A stretch of 64,000 nucleotides of DNA from contig NC_060214.1 in the NCBI RefSeq assembly GCF_021130785.1, positions 6,573,001 to 6,637,000 on the forward strand, in the 5' to 3' direction. The notes below the pieces were generated by a model. It saw nothing but the letters and a program-made list of their open reading frames with translations. It did not search any database and had not been told where the DNA came from. Position numbers and translations under genes: made by a program. Positions 23,565-34,423 of this stretch are shown in pieces (the first letter of the stretch is position 1; the number at the start of each line of letters is the position of its first letter). Source of the stretch: Homalodisca vitripennis. Its lineage: Eukaryota; Arthropoda; Insecta; Hemiptera; Cicadellidae.

Positions 23565-25931
23565 GGTGTATATTATGTCTGGAAACACCCAAATATATCC
23601 TTTAATAATTTAAATATAAATTTGAAACCTCTTACAATCGTGATAGAGATTGGGCATCTACTTTTTGGAACAATGTTTTGTTATGTCACACCAACGGGGG
23701 ACGTCCTGCCGAGGGTATCGTGAATATTCTTAATGGAAGCCTATACCTTGTGATACATAATTTTAAAGGTAATAGCTTACTGAATTGAATGCCACAAACC
23801 GCATCTCAAAGGAATTATTCTATCAGAAAATAGAGAATTTTTAGTATTGAAAAATTTACTGATGTTCAACAATGTAAATTTTAACATGGTTCTTGCCACA
23901 AAATGTGTTACACTAATTTTTTAGCATTTTTTAAATGTTCAATTAAAATAAAATAAACAATTTATTTTTAAGCTGGTTTTCATTAGTACAAATTTACCAG
24001 TTTTTATTACAATGAATAAAACTTATGAGTCACTTTCTATGATTACTTATGAATCTGTACTTGGTGTTTTCCAGTCAGCAGGAAGGTTTAAAGAGACAAA
24101 GGTCACTAGCCTATGAGAAACATTATTGTGTTATTAATCATCTGGTCTACAGGTTTCAGTTTGTTGAGCATGGAGCTTTCACTAGACAGGTCTAAGCTTG
24201 GAATTACAAATGGACAAAGGTCATATCATTCCTGTCGAGTTAATCAGTGTCTCTGAAGCATTGCTAGTCAACAAAGTTATCTAATTACAGTAGTTCAGTT
24301 TTTATTTGGCATTTTTAATGGAATTGTCTGAAAGAGAAACGAATTACTCTGTTGATGATGCGAGGATATGGCGATCGTCAAAGATCTTATCGGGAAGTTT
24401 GTAATTTGTTTAATGACACTTTCCCAGAAAGGAATCCCATAAGTGTTTCAACAATATCAAAAACTATTGAGCGTTTTGAAATGACAGGGAGTGTACGTAA
24501 TCGGCCAAAGTCGGGTAGGATACAATCTGCAACAGATGAGAACATGCACTAGATGTTTTGCAAACATTTATTGAAGACCCACATACATCGCTCAGAAAAG
24601 CTTGCACAGCAACATGATATGCACCCTATGTCTGTGAGTAAGATTTTGAAAATTAATAAATACAAACCATTTAAAGTTCATTTAGTCCAACAGTTAAGTG
24701 AGGATGATTACGACAGAAGAGTTGAGTTTTGTGAACTTGTGATGCGCAAATGTGATGACAATAGAGATTTTCTGACCAACATACTATTTTCTGATGAGGC
24801 AACTTTTTTCCTAAATGGCAATGTTAACAGGCACAATTGCCGTTACTGGGCTAGTGAAAACCCACATTGGATTACTGAGTCCCATTCACAGCAACCACAA
24901 AAACTGAACGTATGTGGTGTGGAATTTTAGGTAACAAAATTGTTGGACCCTTTTTCATCAATGGAAATTTAAATGCCGAACTTTACTACAATATGCTCCA
25001 AAATGAAATAATCCCAGCTATTTCAAATTGCCATCAGGAGAATACTTTGATAATGTATGGTTTCAGCAGGATGGTGCTCCACCCCATTATGGGAGACAGG
25101 TAAGAGAGTATTTGGATTTAAGGTTTCCTCATAAATGGATTGGCCGAAGAGGAGAAATCGAATGGCCTCCAAGATCTACGGATTTGTCACCAATCGATTA
25201 TTTCCTATGGGGTCATTTAAAATCCAATGTTTATATAGAAGAAAGCCTCATAATTTGGAAGACCTAAGAAACAGGATTATAGAGGAGATTGCTTTGATAA
25301 CTGAAGAAATGTTAGGCAACTCTGTCGAATCATTTTACACAAGATTGGCTCATTGTCAAACCGTAGAAGGAACACAGTTCGAACAATTGCTTTGACACCA
25401 AATGCAGGTAAAACGTTTGTTGTAAGACTTTTCTAACAGCATACATTATTTTTTTATTTGTAATAAGAAATCAATAACATAAGTATTTCCATAATTGTAC
25501 TGTAATAAAAACTGGCAAATTTGTGCTAATAGAACCAGCTTAAAATGAAATTTTTGTTTTATTTAATTGAAACATTTTAAAAAAATGCTAAAAAATTAGT
25601 GTAACACATTTTGTGGCAAGAACCATGTTAAAATTACATTGATGAACATCAGTAAATTTTCAATACTAAAAATGCTCTATTTTCTGATAGAATAATTCCC
25701 TTGAGATGCGGTTTGTGGCATTCAATTCAGTAAGCTATTACCTTTAAAAATTATGTATCACAAGGTATAGGCTTCCCATTAAGAATATTCACGATACCCT
25801 CGGCAGGACGTCCCCCGTTGGTGTGACATAACAAAAACATTGTTCCAAAAAGTAGATGCCCAATCTCTATCACGATTGTAAGAGGTTTTCAAATTTATAT
25901 TTAAATTATTAAAGGATATATTTGGGTGTTT
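23562..25931 (+). mobile_element. DD41D mariner/IS630-superfamily transposon with long inverted repeats
   Basis: The left end is CAGGGTGTATATTATGTCTG after TA. Inverted repeats of about 450 bp run from 23583 to about 24030 and from about 25480 to 25931, with high identity. For example, GACGTCCTGCCGAGGGTATC on the left is mirrored by GATACCCTCGGCAGGACGTC on the right. The right arm stops at TTGGGTGTTT, so it lacks the last ~21 bp present at the left end. Between the arms lies one broken transposase. Canonical mariner inverted repeats are about 30 bp, so the arms are unusually long. The element has lost its right terminus and its reading frame, and cannot act autonomously. Confidence 0.92.
24318..25395 (+). 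pseudogene. Mariner/IS630-type transposase, frame-broken (DD41D)
   Basis: ATG at 24318 starts MELSE, then the frame shifts near 24335. A helix-turn-helix region follows (MRGYGDRQRSYREVCNLF to SVSTISKTIERF), ending at RPKSGR. The catalytic aspartates are visible: ILFSDEATF (codon 24793-24795), FQQDGAPPHYG (25070-25072) and DLSPIDYFLWG (25196-25198). There are 41 residues between the second and third, giving DD41D. VNRHNCRYWASENPHW between D1 and D2 is typical of this family in arthropods. The C-terminus ends FEQLL then TGA. Breaks: frameshift near 24335, a stop/shift region at 24550-24600, and shifts near 24915, 25045 and 25250. All three catalytic residues survive, so decay is fairly recent. 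It would have cut and pasted the element at TA sites in the nucleus. Confidence 0.93.
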
Positions 25932-26395
25932 GTCCTTTATGGAATCGTACACTATTTGACCGATCAGTATGAAAATTTGAATGTATATGTACTTTTCGAC
26001 GGAGAAGGTTTATATGCTATACTCATTTATAAAACTCACCACGAGGTGGCGCTGCAAAATATAAAAGTTTTCAAAGCGCCTGCACATTATAAACTGCAGT
26101 TACGAGACAGTTACGTATATTAATTTGCTAAAGCTATTTGAAGGCACTAAGTTAGAATATATGTTTGTCTTTATGATAAATATATGGTTGAACTTAAAGC
26201 TTGACTGTTAGACCGCTTTATAATAAAATACATGTACGTGTATAATGGCTATATAATAAGCATACACAGATTTTCTTGATCGTGACAACAAGGCAAACTC
26301 TACATCGGTGTTAGAAATATAATGCATTTGAACCAGAAGTGCAAATACATGGCCAAGGCTTACATAAAGCGTGCGAAGTTGCGGGAAACAGCTAG

Positions 26396-26529
26396 TTACT
26401 TGATATAAATATGTTGTCAATATTTTAAAAACGTATTTACAGACAATTCTTGGACGATGAATACCCAAGTTTTCGCTTTGCTTCTGACAGGTATAATAAA
26501 GAAGATCACTATTAATTTTCCAATATCTT
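26396..26529. other. Short spacer
   Basis: Nothing recognised between the Helitron end and the tRNA-like head. Confidence 0.4.
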
Positions 26530-26606
26530 GACCTCCATCGTAGCACAGCGGTAAGGCTTCGGTTTTCTAAACGAGAGGTCCCGGGTTCGAGTCCTGGACG
26601 GGTTAG
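26530..26606 (+). mobile_element. tRNA-like SINE head
   Basis: GACCTCCATCGTAGCACAGC then GGTAAGGCTTCGG form a D-arm/A-box-like start. GAGAGGTCCCGGGTTCGAGT then CCTGGACGGG form a T-arm with a good B box (GGTTCGAGTCC). The anticodon arm is irregular (loop too long), so it is not a working tRNA. The minus-strand frame with TRPGLEPGTSRLENRSLTAV is the classic false protein produced by such a sequence. Confidence 0.65.
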
Positions 26607-27454
26607 GAAATTTTGCAAATAGATTTGGTTTACCCTTACAACGTTTGATGTGACTCAGTAAAATCGAATTGGATTGGAAAGTATCTATAGTAGAAAGTAT
26701 TCATACTAGTGCGTTTTAGTTGCCTGGCCTTTTCATTCAAATTTTATAACGCTTTGGACATTATTGTGTATAAAAATAATTGTATATACAAAAAAATAAC
26801 CAAATAAAAATAAAACATTAGTTGTATTTACTTAGGATAAGTAGGCTTTATTAATAACTAATTGTGATACAAAAGAATTTTTAAAATTTAATAATTTCTA
26901 ACCAAACTAAAACGTAAACATCGCGTAGAAATTAAAATTAGATTCTAATACTCTTTTAGATCTTTTTAATTGAATTTCTTTACTTCTTCTCTGGGGATTG
27001 TACATAGTAATGCCTCCTCAGAATGAATAGCGTTTGTTGTGTAAGTATATTAAGCATGCCTTAATTTGTGTTATTCAAACTTAAAAATACTTAAAATATT
27101 TGATGAATGTTGCTAGTATATTTCCACTGCTTAATTTACACCATAAAAATAGTTCAGCACAAACAACTGAACAACAAAATTTCCCCTTCCAATGTGATTT
27201 AGATAACGTAACTTTTCGAACTGGTGAAGACATCATATTCACATCCACTTAAATTAAAATCATTATTTTTGGTCAAAACTTCGGCGTAATTTTTGTGAAT
27301 TTGTGAATCTCAATAAAATTTATTGAGTCGGTATTATGGAGGACGTGTATATTTTATGGAAATCAAAAAGTCTCTAATAAAGAATGAAGAATATAAGAAT
27401 ACATTCGTAAACTGCTTCTAAAATTATGTGTGCAAACCAAAAATAGAAGAAATC

Positions 27455-27503
<49 letters not shown>

Positions 27504-28239
27504 CATTACCAGTGTATTCATTAGGTAGGTTTGTATCTTTAAAACCCTTGAGTAAATTGAAACTTGATCCTGTGACAGGTGTATAAATCCATTTAATTTT
27601 AATTAGATATAACTTACGTACATAACAACGTCATTGGTGATCTACGGTTCACCTGCAGGTGCGAGACTGCCATGTCTTGCTTGCCCTTATATCGTCACTC
27701 TAGCATACTGTATAAGGGCATAGAGTAATGATACAATAAGGGCATCTCACCCCTCCATGAAGAACGTCCGTCTTTTCATGAAATTTGCAAAGGGGTACAA
27801 TTTAAATTGAGTTATGTGTTAAAGGTTTGTTTGGACATTAATTGCCTCCCCAGTCTCTCGTGGTTTCTAGTGCGTGCGGCACGTGTTGTGTTGTGCGCTG
27901 GTTCTGTCAAGTGACATTGTTTATATTCAGTCTCTCAGTCTTTACTTGCAGATATTATATGATAGTTTTTTAACGTACAACTTCAATGTTGCCATAGTAG
28001 ACCTAGCCTAACGTAACGCAACCTATCTTAATCATCCCAATTTGAATAATTTTAAAATGTTAAATGTTACTTGTTTAATAGTTATTTTTAACGAAGGAAG
28101 GGTAGTGAAGGCAATTGGGGTTACTTCGATCATTTATGATTGGATAGTGATAGAAAATATTAAATACAGTGAACGCATGATTTACTGATTTCTTGTTTTA
28201 ATTATTGATAGCAAGTTTAGGTTTCCGATTTTTTGACAC
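26607..28239. other. AT-rich stretch with TA microsatellite and a small palindrome
   Basis: No gene seen. (TA)n occupies 27456-27497. CACCTGCAGGTG near 27651 is a 12-bp perfect palindrome. A GC-richer strip at 27845-27950 contains two TCAGTC initiator-like sites (TATTCAGTCTCTCAGTCTTT), but no TATA box at the right distance. Confidence 0.5.
27456..27497. repeat. (TA)n microsatellite
   Basis: About 21 TA units. No transposon end is recognised beside this one. Confidence 0.97.
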
Positions 28240-28400
28240 CTGTGGAAGAGGATGGATTTCAATTCCCGAAACGTAGAATTATATATTTTTGTAACATATT
28301 CCGCTGGCAAGTGTCTGAGATCCTGTTATCTTTCAAGTCTGAGATCCTGTTATCTTTCAAGTCAAGTCTGAGATCCTGTTATCTTTTCAAGTTATGTGTA
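28240..28400 (+). repeat. Dispersed module (diverged) and a short tandem of its tail
   Basis: CTGTGGAAGAGGATGG...TCCCGAAACGTAGAATT matches the CTGAAGAAG/CGAAACG module. The tail TCTGAGATCCTGTTATCTTT is repeated three times between 28312 and 28390. Confidence 0.55.
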
Positions 28401-28441
28401 CTTGACATATGCATCTTGATCAGTATTTGACGCTATTTTCA

Positions 28442-30544
28442 ACATACTCTCTTATAACAAACCAGGAACACACGGCCTCAAATGCCGTTTAATGCACGTG
28501 CCCCTTTAGAGAGGCGAAAGTGACAGTAAACAAGAGCGGCAACTAACCACATACTCTCTTATAACAAACCAGGAACACACGGCCTCAAATGCCGTTTAAT
28601 GCACGTGCCCCTTTAGAGAGGCGGAAGTGACAGTAAACAAGAGCGACAACTAACCACATACCCTCTTACAACAAACCAGGAACACCGGCATCAAATGCCG
28701 TCTAATGCACGTGCCTCGCAGAGGAAGTGACAGTAAACAAGAGCGACAACTAACCACATACTCTCTTATAACAAACCAGGAACACACGGCCTCAAATGCC
28801 GTTTAATGCACGTGCCCCTTTAGAGAGGCGGAAGTGACAGTAAACAAGAGCGACAACTAACCACATACTCTCTTATAACAAACCAGGAACACACGGCCTC
28901 AAATGCCGTTTAATGCACGTGCCCCGCAGAGAGGCGGAAGTGACAGTAAACAAGAGCGACAACTAACCACATACTCTCTTATAACAAACCAGGAACACAC
29001 GGCCTCAAATGCCGTTTAATGCACGTGCCCCGCAGAGAGGCGGAAGTGACAGTAAACAAGAGCGACAACTAACCACATACTCTCTTATAACAAACCAGGA
29101 ACACACGGCCTCAAATGCCGTTTAATGCACGTGCTCCCCGCAGAGAGGCGGAAGTGTGACAGTAAACAAGAGCGACAACTAACCACATACTCTCTTATAA
29201 CAAACCAGGAACACACGGCCTCAAATGCTGTCTAATGCACGTGCCCCTCAGAGAGGCGGAAGTGACAGTAAACAAGAGCGACAACTAACCACATACTCTC
29301 TTATAACAAACCAGGAACACACGGCCTCAAATGCTGTCTAATGCACGTGCCCCTTTAGAGAGGCGGAAGTGACAGTAAACAAGAGCGACAACTAACCACA
29401 TACTCTCTTATAACAAACCAGGAACACACGGCCTCAAATGCCGTCTAATGCACGTGCCTCGCAGAGAGGCGGAAGTGACAGTAAACAAGAGCGACAACTA
29501 ACCACATACTCTCTTATAACAAACCAGGAACACACGGCCTCAAATGCCGTCTAATGCACGTGCCTCGCAGAGAGGCGGAAGTGACAGTAAACAAGAGCGA
29601 CAACTAACCACATACTCTCTTATAACAAACCAGGAACACACGGCCTCAAATGCCGTCTAATGCACGTGCCCCACAGAGAGGCGGAAGTGACAGTAAACAA
29701 GAGCGACAACTAACCACATACTCTCTTATAACAAACCAGGAACACACGGCCTCAAATGCCGTTTAATGCACGTGCCTCGCAGAGAGGCGGAAGTGACAGT
29801 AAACAAGAGCGACAACTAACCACATACTCTCTTATAACAAACCAGGAACACACGGCCTCAAATGCCGTCTAATGCACGTGCCCCGCAGAGAGGCGGAAGT
29901 GACAGTAAACAAGAGCGACAACTAACCACATACTCTCTTATAACAAACCAGGAACACACGGCCTCAAATGCCGTCTAATGCACGTGCCCCACAGAGAGGC
30001 GGAAGTGACAGTAAACAAGAGCGACAACTAACCACATACTCTCTTATAACAAACCAGGAACACACGGCCTCAAATGCCGTCTAATGCACGTGCCCCGCAG
30101 AGAGGCGGAAGTGACAGTAAACAAGAGCGACAACTAACCACATACTCTCTTATAACAAACCAGGAACACACGGCCTCAAATGCCGTCTAATGCACGTGCC
30201 CCACAGAGAGGCGGAAGTGACAGTAAACAAGAGCGACAACTAACCACATACTCTCTTATAACAAACCAGGAACACACGGCCTCAAATGCCGTCTAATGCA
30301 CGTGCCTCGCAGAGAGGCGGAAGTGACAGTAAACAAGAGCGACAACTAACCACATACTCTCTTATAACAAACCAGGAACACACGGCCTCAAATGCCGTCT
30401 AATGCACGTGCCCCGCAGAGAGGCGGAAGTGACAGTAAACAAGAGCGACAACTAACCACATACTCTCTTATAACAAACCAGGAACACACGGCCTCAAATG
30501 CCGTCTAATGCACGTGCCCCGCAGAGAGGCGGAAGTGACAGTAA
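28442..30544. repeat. 107-bp minisatellite (about 20 units) carrying repeated regulatory-type motifs
   Basis: The unit begins ACATACTCTCTTATAACAAA. It contains ACACACGGCCTCAAATGCCG, then AATGCACGTGCC, then AGAGAGGCGGAAGTGACAGT, and ends AAACAAGAGCGACAACTAACC. One unit near 28660-28757 is shortened by 7 bp. Most units carry CACGTG (E-box), GCGGAAGTG (ETS-like) and GTAAACAA (forkhead-like) in fixed spacing. Units vary mainly at the CCCCTTTAG/CCTCGCAG/CCCCGCAG/CCCCACAG site and at GCCGTTTAAT/GCCGTCTAAT. It ends abruptly about 65 bp upstream of a TATA box. Confidence 0.96.
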
Positions 30545-30660
30545 AAGTTAACGGCCAAAAGCGTTGGGAAGGAGTGACGTAGGCAATGCGCTGATATCCA
30601 GTAAGCTATAAAAGGGCGCGGATGAGGAAGTACGACATTTGGATGGTGGGGTCGTTGGTG
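30545..30660 (+). promoter_or_regulatory. Candidate TATA promoter directly downstream of the minisatellite
   Basis: CTATAAAAGGGCGCGG (TATAAAAG at 30607-30614) is a textbook TATA box. GAGTGACGTAGG (CRE-like) lies 30 bp upstream and GTTGGGAAGGAG further up. A transcript would start near 30635-30645. The frame 30622-30825 (about 67 residues from an ATG at 30622) overlaps the expected start and shows no domain, so I do not call it a gene. No matching donor or polyadenylation pattern was identified. A further CACGTG lies at about 30702. Confidence 0.4.
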
Positions 30661-32569
30661 TGGAAGAGGGGGGGTGCCAATAAGTACTTGACATTCCCTG
30701 ACCACGTGATCATCCTTGGAGCATTTTCCATCGTCCAATTTACAAATTATCCATGCAAAATCCACTTACTTGTGTTTATAAAAATACACAATATATTACT
30801 CGTCACAATTAAAAAAAATTTTTAATAATATGAATAATTATACCTGATCATGACGATGTATATGTATTTAGTTACATATACAATTTTATTTTGCAGACGT
30901 ATTTGTTGTCGTTTGTTTGTTTAAGTCGATAGTTAAGTTAATCTTAACCAGAAAATTTGAGTTATATTATTAAGCACCTGACAGTCTCTTTTTAATTCGA
31001 TGTATTTTAGTCTGACTGATCGTTAACTTTTTATAGAAAGCTCCTGGAGCCTTCAAAATTTGACATTTATGTTACCTTTGGTGTTAGAAAGAAATCCGTT
31101 GATTGTGCTTTAAGTTTGCTCTTGGACCAAAGAAGAAATCTATTAATTTTGAGGTGAAAAGGCACAAGGCCACTTCCCTTCTAGATGAGTAGCAAGTGTT
31201 TCTGTTTGTCACCCGGGAGAGGGGGGTATGAATCGCGATTTAGTTAGGGCATTTTTACTCGCAAACAAATATTTGCATTTTTCTAGTCTGATGTAATAAA
31301 TGATTAACGATATAGGGTTCAAATTCATATTACCCTCCAAAAAAAAAATGTCATTTATGAACATATATATTGTAAAATATTTTTTAAATCGCTTTAAAAT
31401 TAACTAATTTTTGGATAATAATAACGATATAGTAAAGATATTTGATTAGTGAATAGTGTTTATTTTCATACCATACGAATCATTAAGGACGTGACAGGCA
31501 GTTTGTTTTAATAATATCGTCTGTCAGCCCGGTACGTCTGATGAAACGACCCTAGAGACTTGCAACTTGGTACATAGGTTCCTCTTGGACCTAAGAAAAC
31601 CATTATTGATATTGCAACATCATCCAATAGTTGTTTACTTTTTCATGTAATATTTGTTTAATGTTCTGGAAATGTGAAAATACTGTTTTACTAACAGTCA
31701 TAAAACACACTTTGACTATTTTGCTATCTTAGAAAGGATTAATTTTTTTCTAAAATTTTAGTCGCAAGAAGATGACTTGATAGAAAGCTCATTCTTTCAT
31801 TGGACTGAAAAATGTGTTTCGTCGAAGAACAACGGACTTTTTCAAAGTTTATAGTTTTCTTCTCTGCGCTTGGATTGGAAAAACATGGTCCCGTTAGAAG
31901 GACTCTACCTTGAGCTTAATTCTTCGTATATACTGGCAATTAAAATGTCATTACAGGTAATTCCAATACTGTGTAAAAATTTATTTATGATGCGTTCTCA
32001 CGTAAAAGGGCTAATTTATACTACTTACTACTTACGGACTAATCGTCCCGGTAGACGGACGGTCAGCTAAACTAGGTTTTCATTCCGCCAAGAATTTATT
32101 TCCAAAAACATCGGAAAATATTGATAGTCAATAACGAGCAAGAGGTTTATGTAAAAAATGCAAAACAATAAAGAAAATTACGCAGGAGGTGGGGGGGGGG
32201 CAGTTTTTACACAGTATAATACGTTGGCCTTTGTGTCTGAGTAGAATGACACGGTTTGAAGTTTAAACTCTTGCCCGGATTGTTGCATTTGTATCAGTAT
32301 TTTACTACTTACTTACAGTCTATACCGATCTCCACCAATACTAACGAGGCTGGCGATTGAAAATCTTTTCAGGGATATATCTCTAGCAATCTCAAGAGAA
32401 ACCTAGGTGTTTTTGTGAAATTTAAAACTGATTTATTGAAACTATTAAAAATATACATTTCTTGGGTGCAAGCCAATACTACTAAAATAAACGTACACTA
32501 AATACTAAAAAATTATAATTTAATTGATCAATTTCAGATTCAAATTGCTGAAAAGAATACTTAAAATTC
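30661..32569. other. AT-rich stretch, no gene recognised
   Basis: Only short frames without motifs (for example 31870-32070). A G10 run lies at 32190-32199. Confidence 0.5.
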
Positions 32570-33710
32570 ATTGCGATCTTCATCTACTCTTGAAATTCGA
32601 TGGTCTTTGCAAAATTGAAATATTTGATGGTAAATTGCTAAATCAAAAATGATCCAAATAAAAAAGTGCTAGAAGCAGCAAAGTAAAAGTTTTCCACAAG
32701 ATTTTTTATTTCTGGTTTAGTATGGGTAATTAAGTTTTCAAAATGTTTTAAGGATGAAATTTAATTTTTGTGAAATATTAAAGATGGGAATGTCAGGATT
32801 CCAAGTGCTCGCTACAGCCTCTAGGCCTTAGTCCCCAGACAATTCTAAGCCCTCTTCTGAAGTATAAACACCCTCGCTAGTCAAACATGGGCGGCTAAAC
32901 CCCAAAAAATTAGCTTTTTTCAGATTTTTTGTTGATTACTGGAAAGAAAACTTGAAATCACAGAGCTTCGTCAAGGCTGTAGAAGGATAAAGAAATCATA
33001 ATCTACTCTTGAAAATTGATGGTCTTTGGAAAATTGTAATATGAGATGGTAAATTTCCAAACCAGAAAATGAACAAAATAAAAAAGTGATTCATTAGAAG
33101 CAGAAAAGTAAAAGCTTTCCAAAATCATATATAACATTTGATTTCTGGTTTAGTAAAGTAAAGTAAAAGAAAGTAAAGAGCTATTATTTTACCAGACGAA
33201 GTTAGAGCTAAGAAGCCCACTCTAACACTGGGGACCAAAAAATTAAAGGTGGCTTCTGAACCATCACCAATGGTCTGGCAGGCGGGCTGCTTGCAAGGAC
33301 AGGATCGCTCAGCGGTTACCCATCCAAGCAGCAGCCCACACTCGACGTTGCTTGATTCTGTTATCACACAATAATCAACCACTACAATGGCAACCATAGA
33401 CGCCATTGATACATAACTTTTTCCTAAGACAGAAATAGATCATTAGCTGCGCTAGTTTTGGTGAAGGTCAAAAGGGAGGATACCAATGTACCCGGTACAC
33501 TGTGCCATTGGTTTTAGTATGGGTGATTACGTTTTTTTATAGATTTTCAAATTTTCAAAGATGGGAATGTCAGGACTCCACGAATATGAAAGCAGTTGGT
33601 ACAATTATCTCTAGATCCCAATCCCCCATACAAGTCTAAGAGTCCCCTTCTGAAGTAAAACACCTTCGCTAGTCAAACATGGGGGGTGAAACCTCCCAAA
33701 AAATTGCTCT
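32570..33710. repeat. Local direct duplication, second copy interrupted
   Basis: Copy 1 is 32570-32915. Copy 2 is about 32995-33155 plus 33511-33710. Shared blocks are CTACTCTTGAAA...GATGGTCTTTG, AAAAAGTG...AGAAGCAG, TTATTTCTGGTTTAGTATGG, AAGATGGGAATGTCAGGA and CTAGTCAAACATGGG. Copies are about 75-80% alike by eye. The second is split by a 355-bp insertion containing a 5S-derived SINE. Confidence 0.85.
33156..33510 (-). mobile_element. 5S-rRNA-derived SINE (SINE3-type) insertion
   Basis: On the minus strand, AATCAAGCAACGTCGAGTGT and GCTTGGATGGGTAACCGCTG (33311-33360) match the internal promoter region of 5S rRNA (box A ... GCAACGTCGG; box C CTTGGATGGGTGACCG). A body and a tail of TTTACTTTCTTTTACTTTAC follow. 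The insertion splits the sequence GGTTTAGTATGGG, intact in the first duplicate at 32714, and both edges carry GGTTTAGTA / GGTTTTAGTA, a candidate target-site duplication. The upstream ~90 bp (33420-33500) matches dispersed family F. The frame with VECGLLLGWVTAERSC is this SINE translated. Confidence 0.82.
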
Positions 33711-33719
33711 CCGCTCCTG

Positions 33720-34160
33720 AAGTGTTAGTTTATTGCATTTCATTATTGCTTGACACGAGAATATACTCCGATCCCATAGTGAGAATATCTATCAAAAGCA
33801 CACGTTTCACACCCACCACCTAGACTCTTGGGTGAAAGTGAAGGAGTCAGTTCCTGCCCGGGCAGTTCCCAGTGAGATATGCGGGACGCGTGCTCTGCCG
33901 CGCCATGTGGGGATCGGGACTCCCGTAACTCCCGTGGACCTCCCGGATATTTCTGGATCCTCACATTATGACTGAGGCCTGTGCGTCTGACGGATTGATG
34001 GCATCAGTTACGTTAACTGGCCACTCTTCGACCCATCAAGCTTGGCTATTTCCCGCCTCCTTCATCTCGGAGCTGGCATTTCGTTTTTTGAAGATGTGCC
34101 TCGAATTGCCTCATAATTCGTGTCTGTTTGGTTGCTGGATAAATCCTCACTCATAGCCAA
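33720..34160 (+). repeat. Dispersed GC-richer repeat family G, copy 1
   Basis: Contains GGATATTTCTGGATCCTCAC, ATTATGAC, GTCTGACGGATTGATGGCAT and CCCATCAAGCTTGGCTATTT. The same blocks, diverged, occur in order at 48045-48215. No coding sequence or RNA fold is recognised. Upstream, 33790-33930 is about 55% GC. Confidence 0.6.
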
Positions 34161-34353
34161 TAATAACTGACGTTTTTGGAAATGTTATGATTGAATCCTA
34201 GGAGTTACAATGCTTATCTTGCTTGCAATATACACTATACATAAGGGAAAATTCTGTTTTAACTGTAAAATAAGACAGAAATGTTACCATTTGTAGCATT
34301 GCGTACCATGGTTTGCGTGTCTTATTGCCAAGGTCCATTATTGGCAAAATTTT

Positions 34354-34405
34354 GGAAGCGTGCTGGGCCCATAACCCAGAGGTCCGTGGATCGGAACCAC
34401 GCTCT
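34354..34405 (+). pseudogene. Initiator tRNA-Met (CAT) fragment
   Basis: GGAAGCGTGCTGGGCCCATA then ACCCAGAGGTCCGTGGATCG and GAACCACGCTCT match the 3' two thirds of eukaryotic initiator tRNA-Met: end of the D-arm, anticodon stem TGGG-CCCATAA-CCCA, variable loop, and T-arm with CGTGG/CCACG. The 5' third does not match well (ATTATTGGCAAAATTTT where AGCAGAGTGGCGCAGT is expected), and the acceptor 3' end reads CTACAG rather than CTGCT. It is therefore a broken copy rather than a working tRNA. Confidence 0.7.
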
Positions 34406-34423
34406 ACAGTCAATATAAACTAC

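Larger units (their letters stand above)
23504..26395 (+). mobile_element. Non-autonomous Helitron, split by a mariner-type insertion
   Basis: The 5' part is ATCTG then (TA)n from 23504, resembling the ATCTATATATATA start of the Helitron at 54567. The remainder lies at 25932-26395. It runs TCCTTTATGGAATCG, TTTTCGACGGAGAAGGTTTA and GAGGTGGCGCTGCAAAATAT, and ends GCGTGCGAAGTTGCGGGAAA then CAGCTAG at 26395. The interior matches the copy at 55577-56036 closely. The 3' CTAG and the GC-rich near-end stem are Helitron hallmarks. No Rep/helicase is present. About 30 bp at the 5' side of the junction with the inner element is missing. Confidence 0.8.

Noticed and set aside
26208..26618. Minus-strand frame with TRPGLEPGTSRLENRSLTAV
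   Set aside because: Known type of false protein from a tRNA-like SINE head. The rest is Helitron 3' sequence.
28442..30544. CRISPR or rDNA spacer with rRNA gene
   Set aside because: Units are contiguous, without spacers. No rRNA sequence is recognisable before or after the array in this window.
33125..33406. Minus-strand frame with VECGLLLGWVTAERSC
   Set aside because: Translation of the 5S-derived SINE head.
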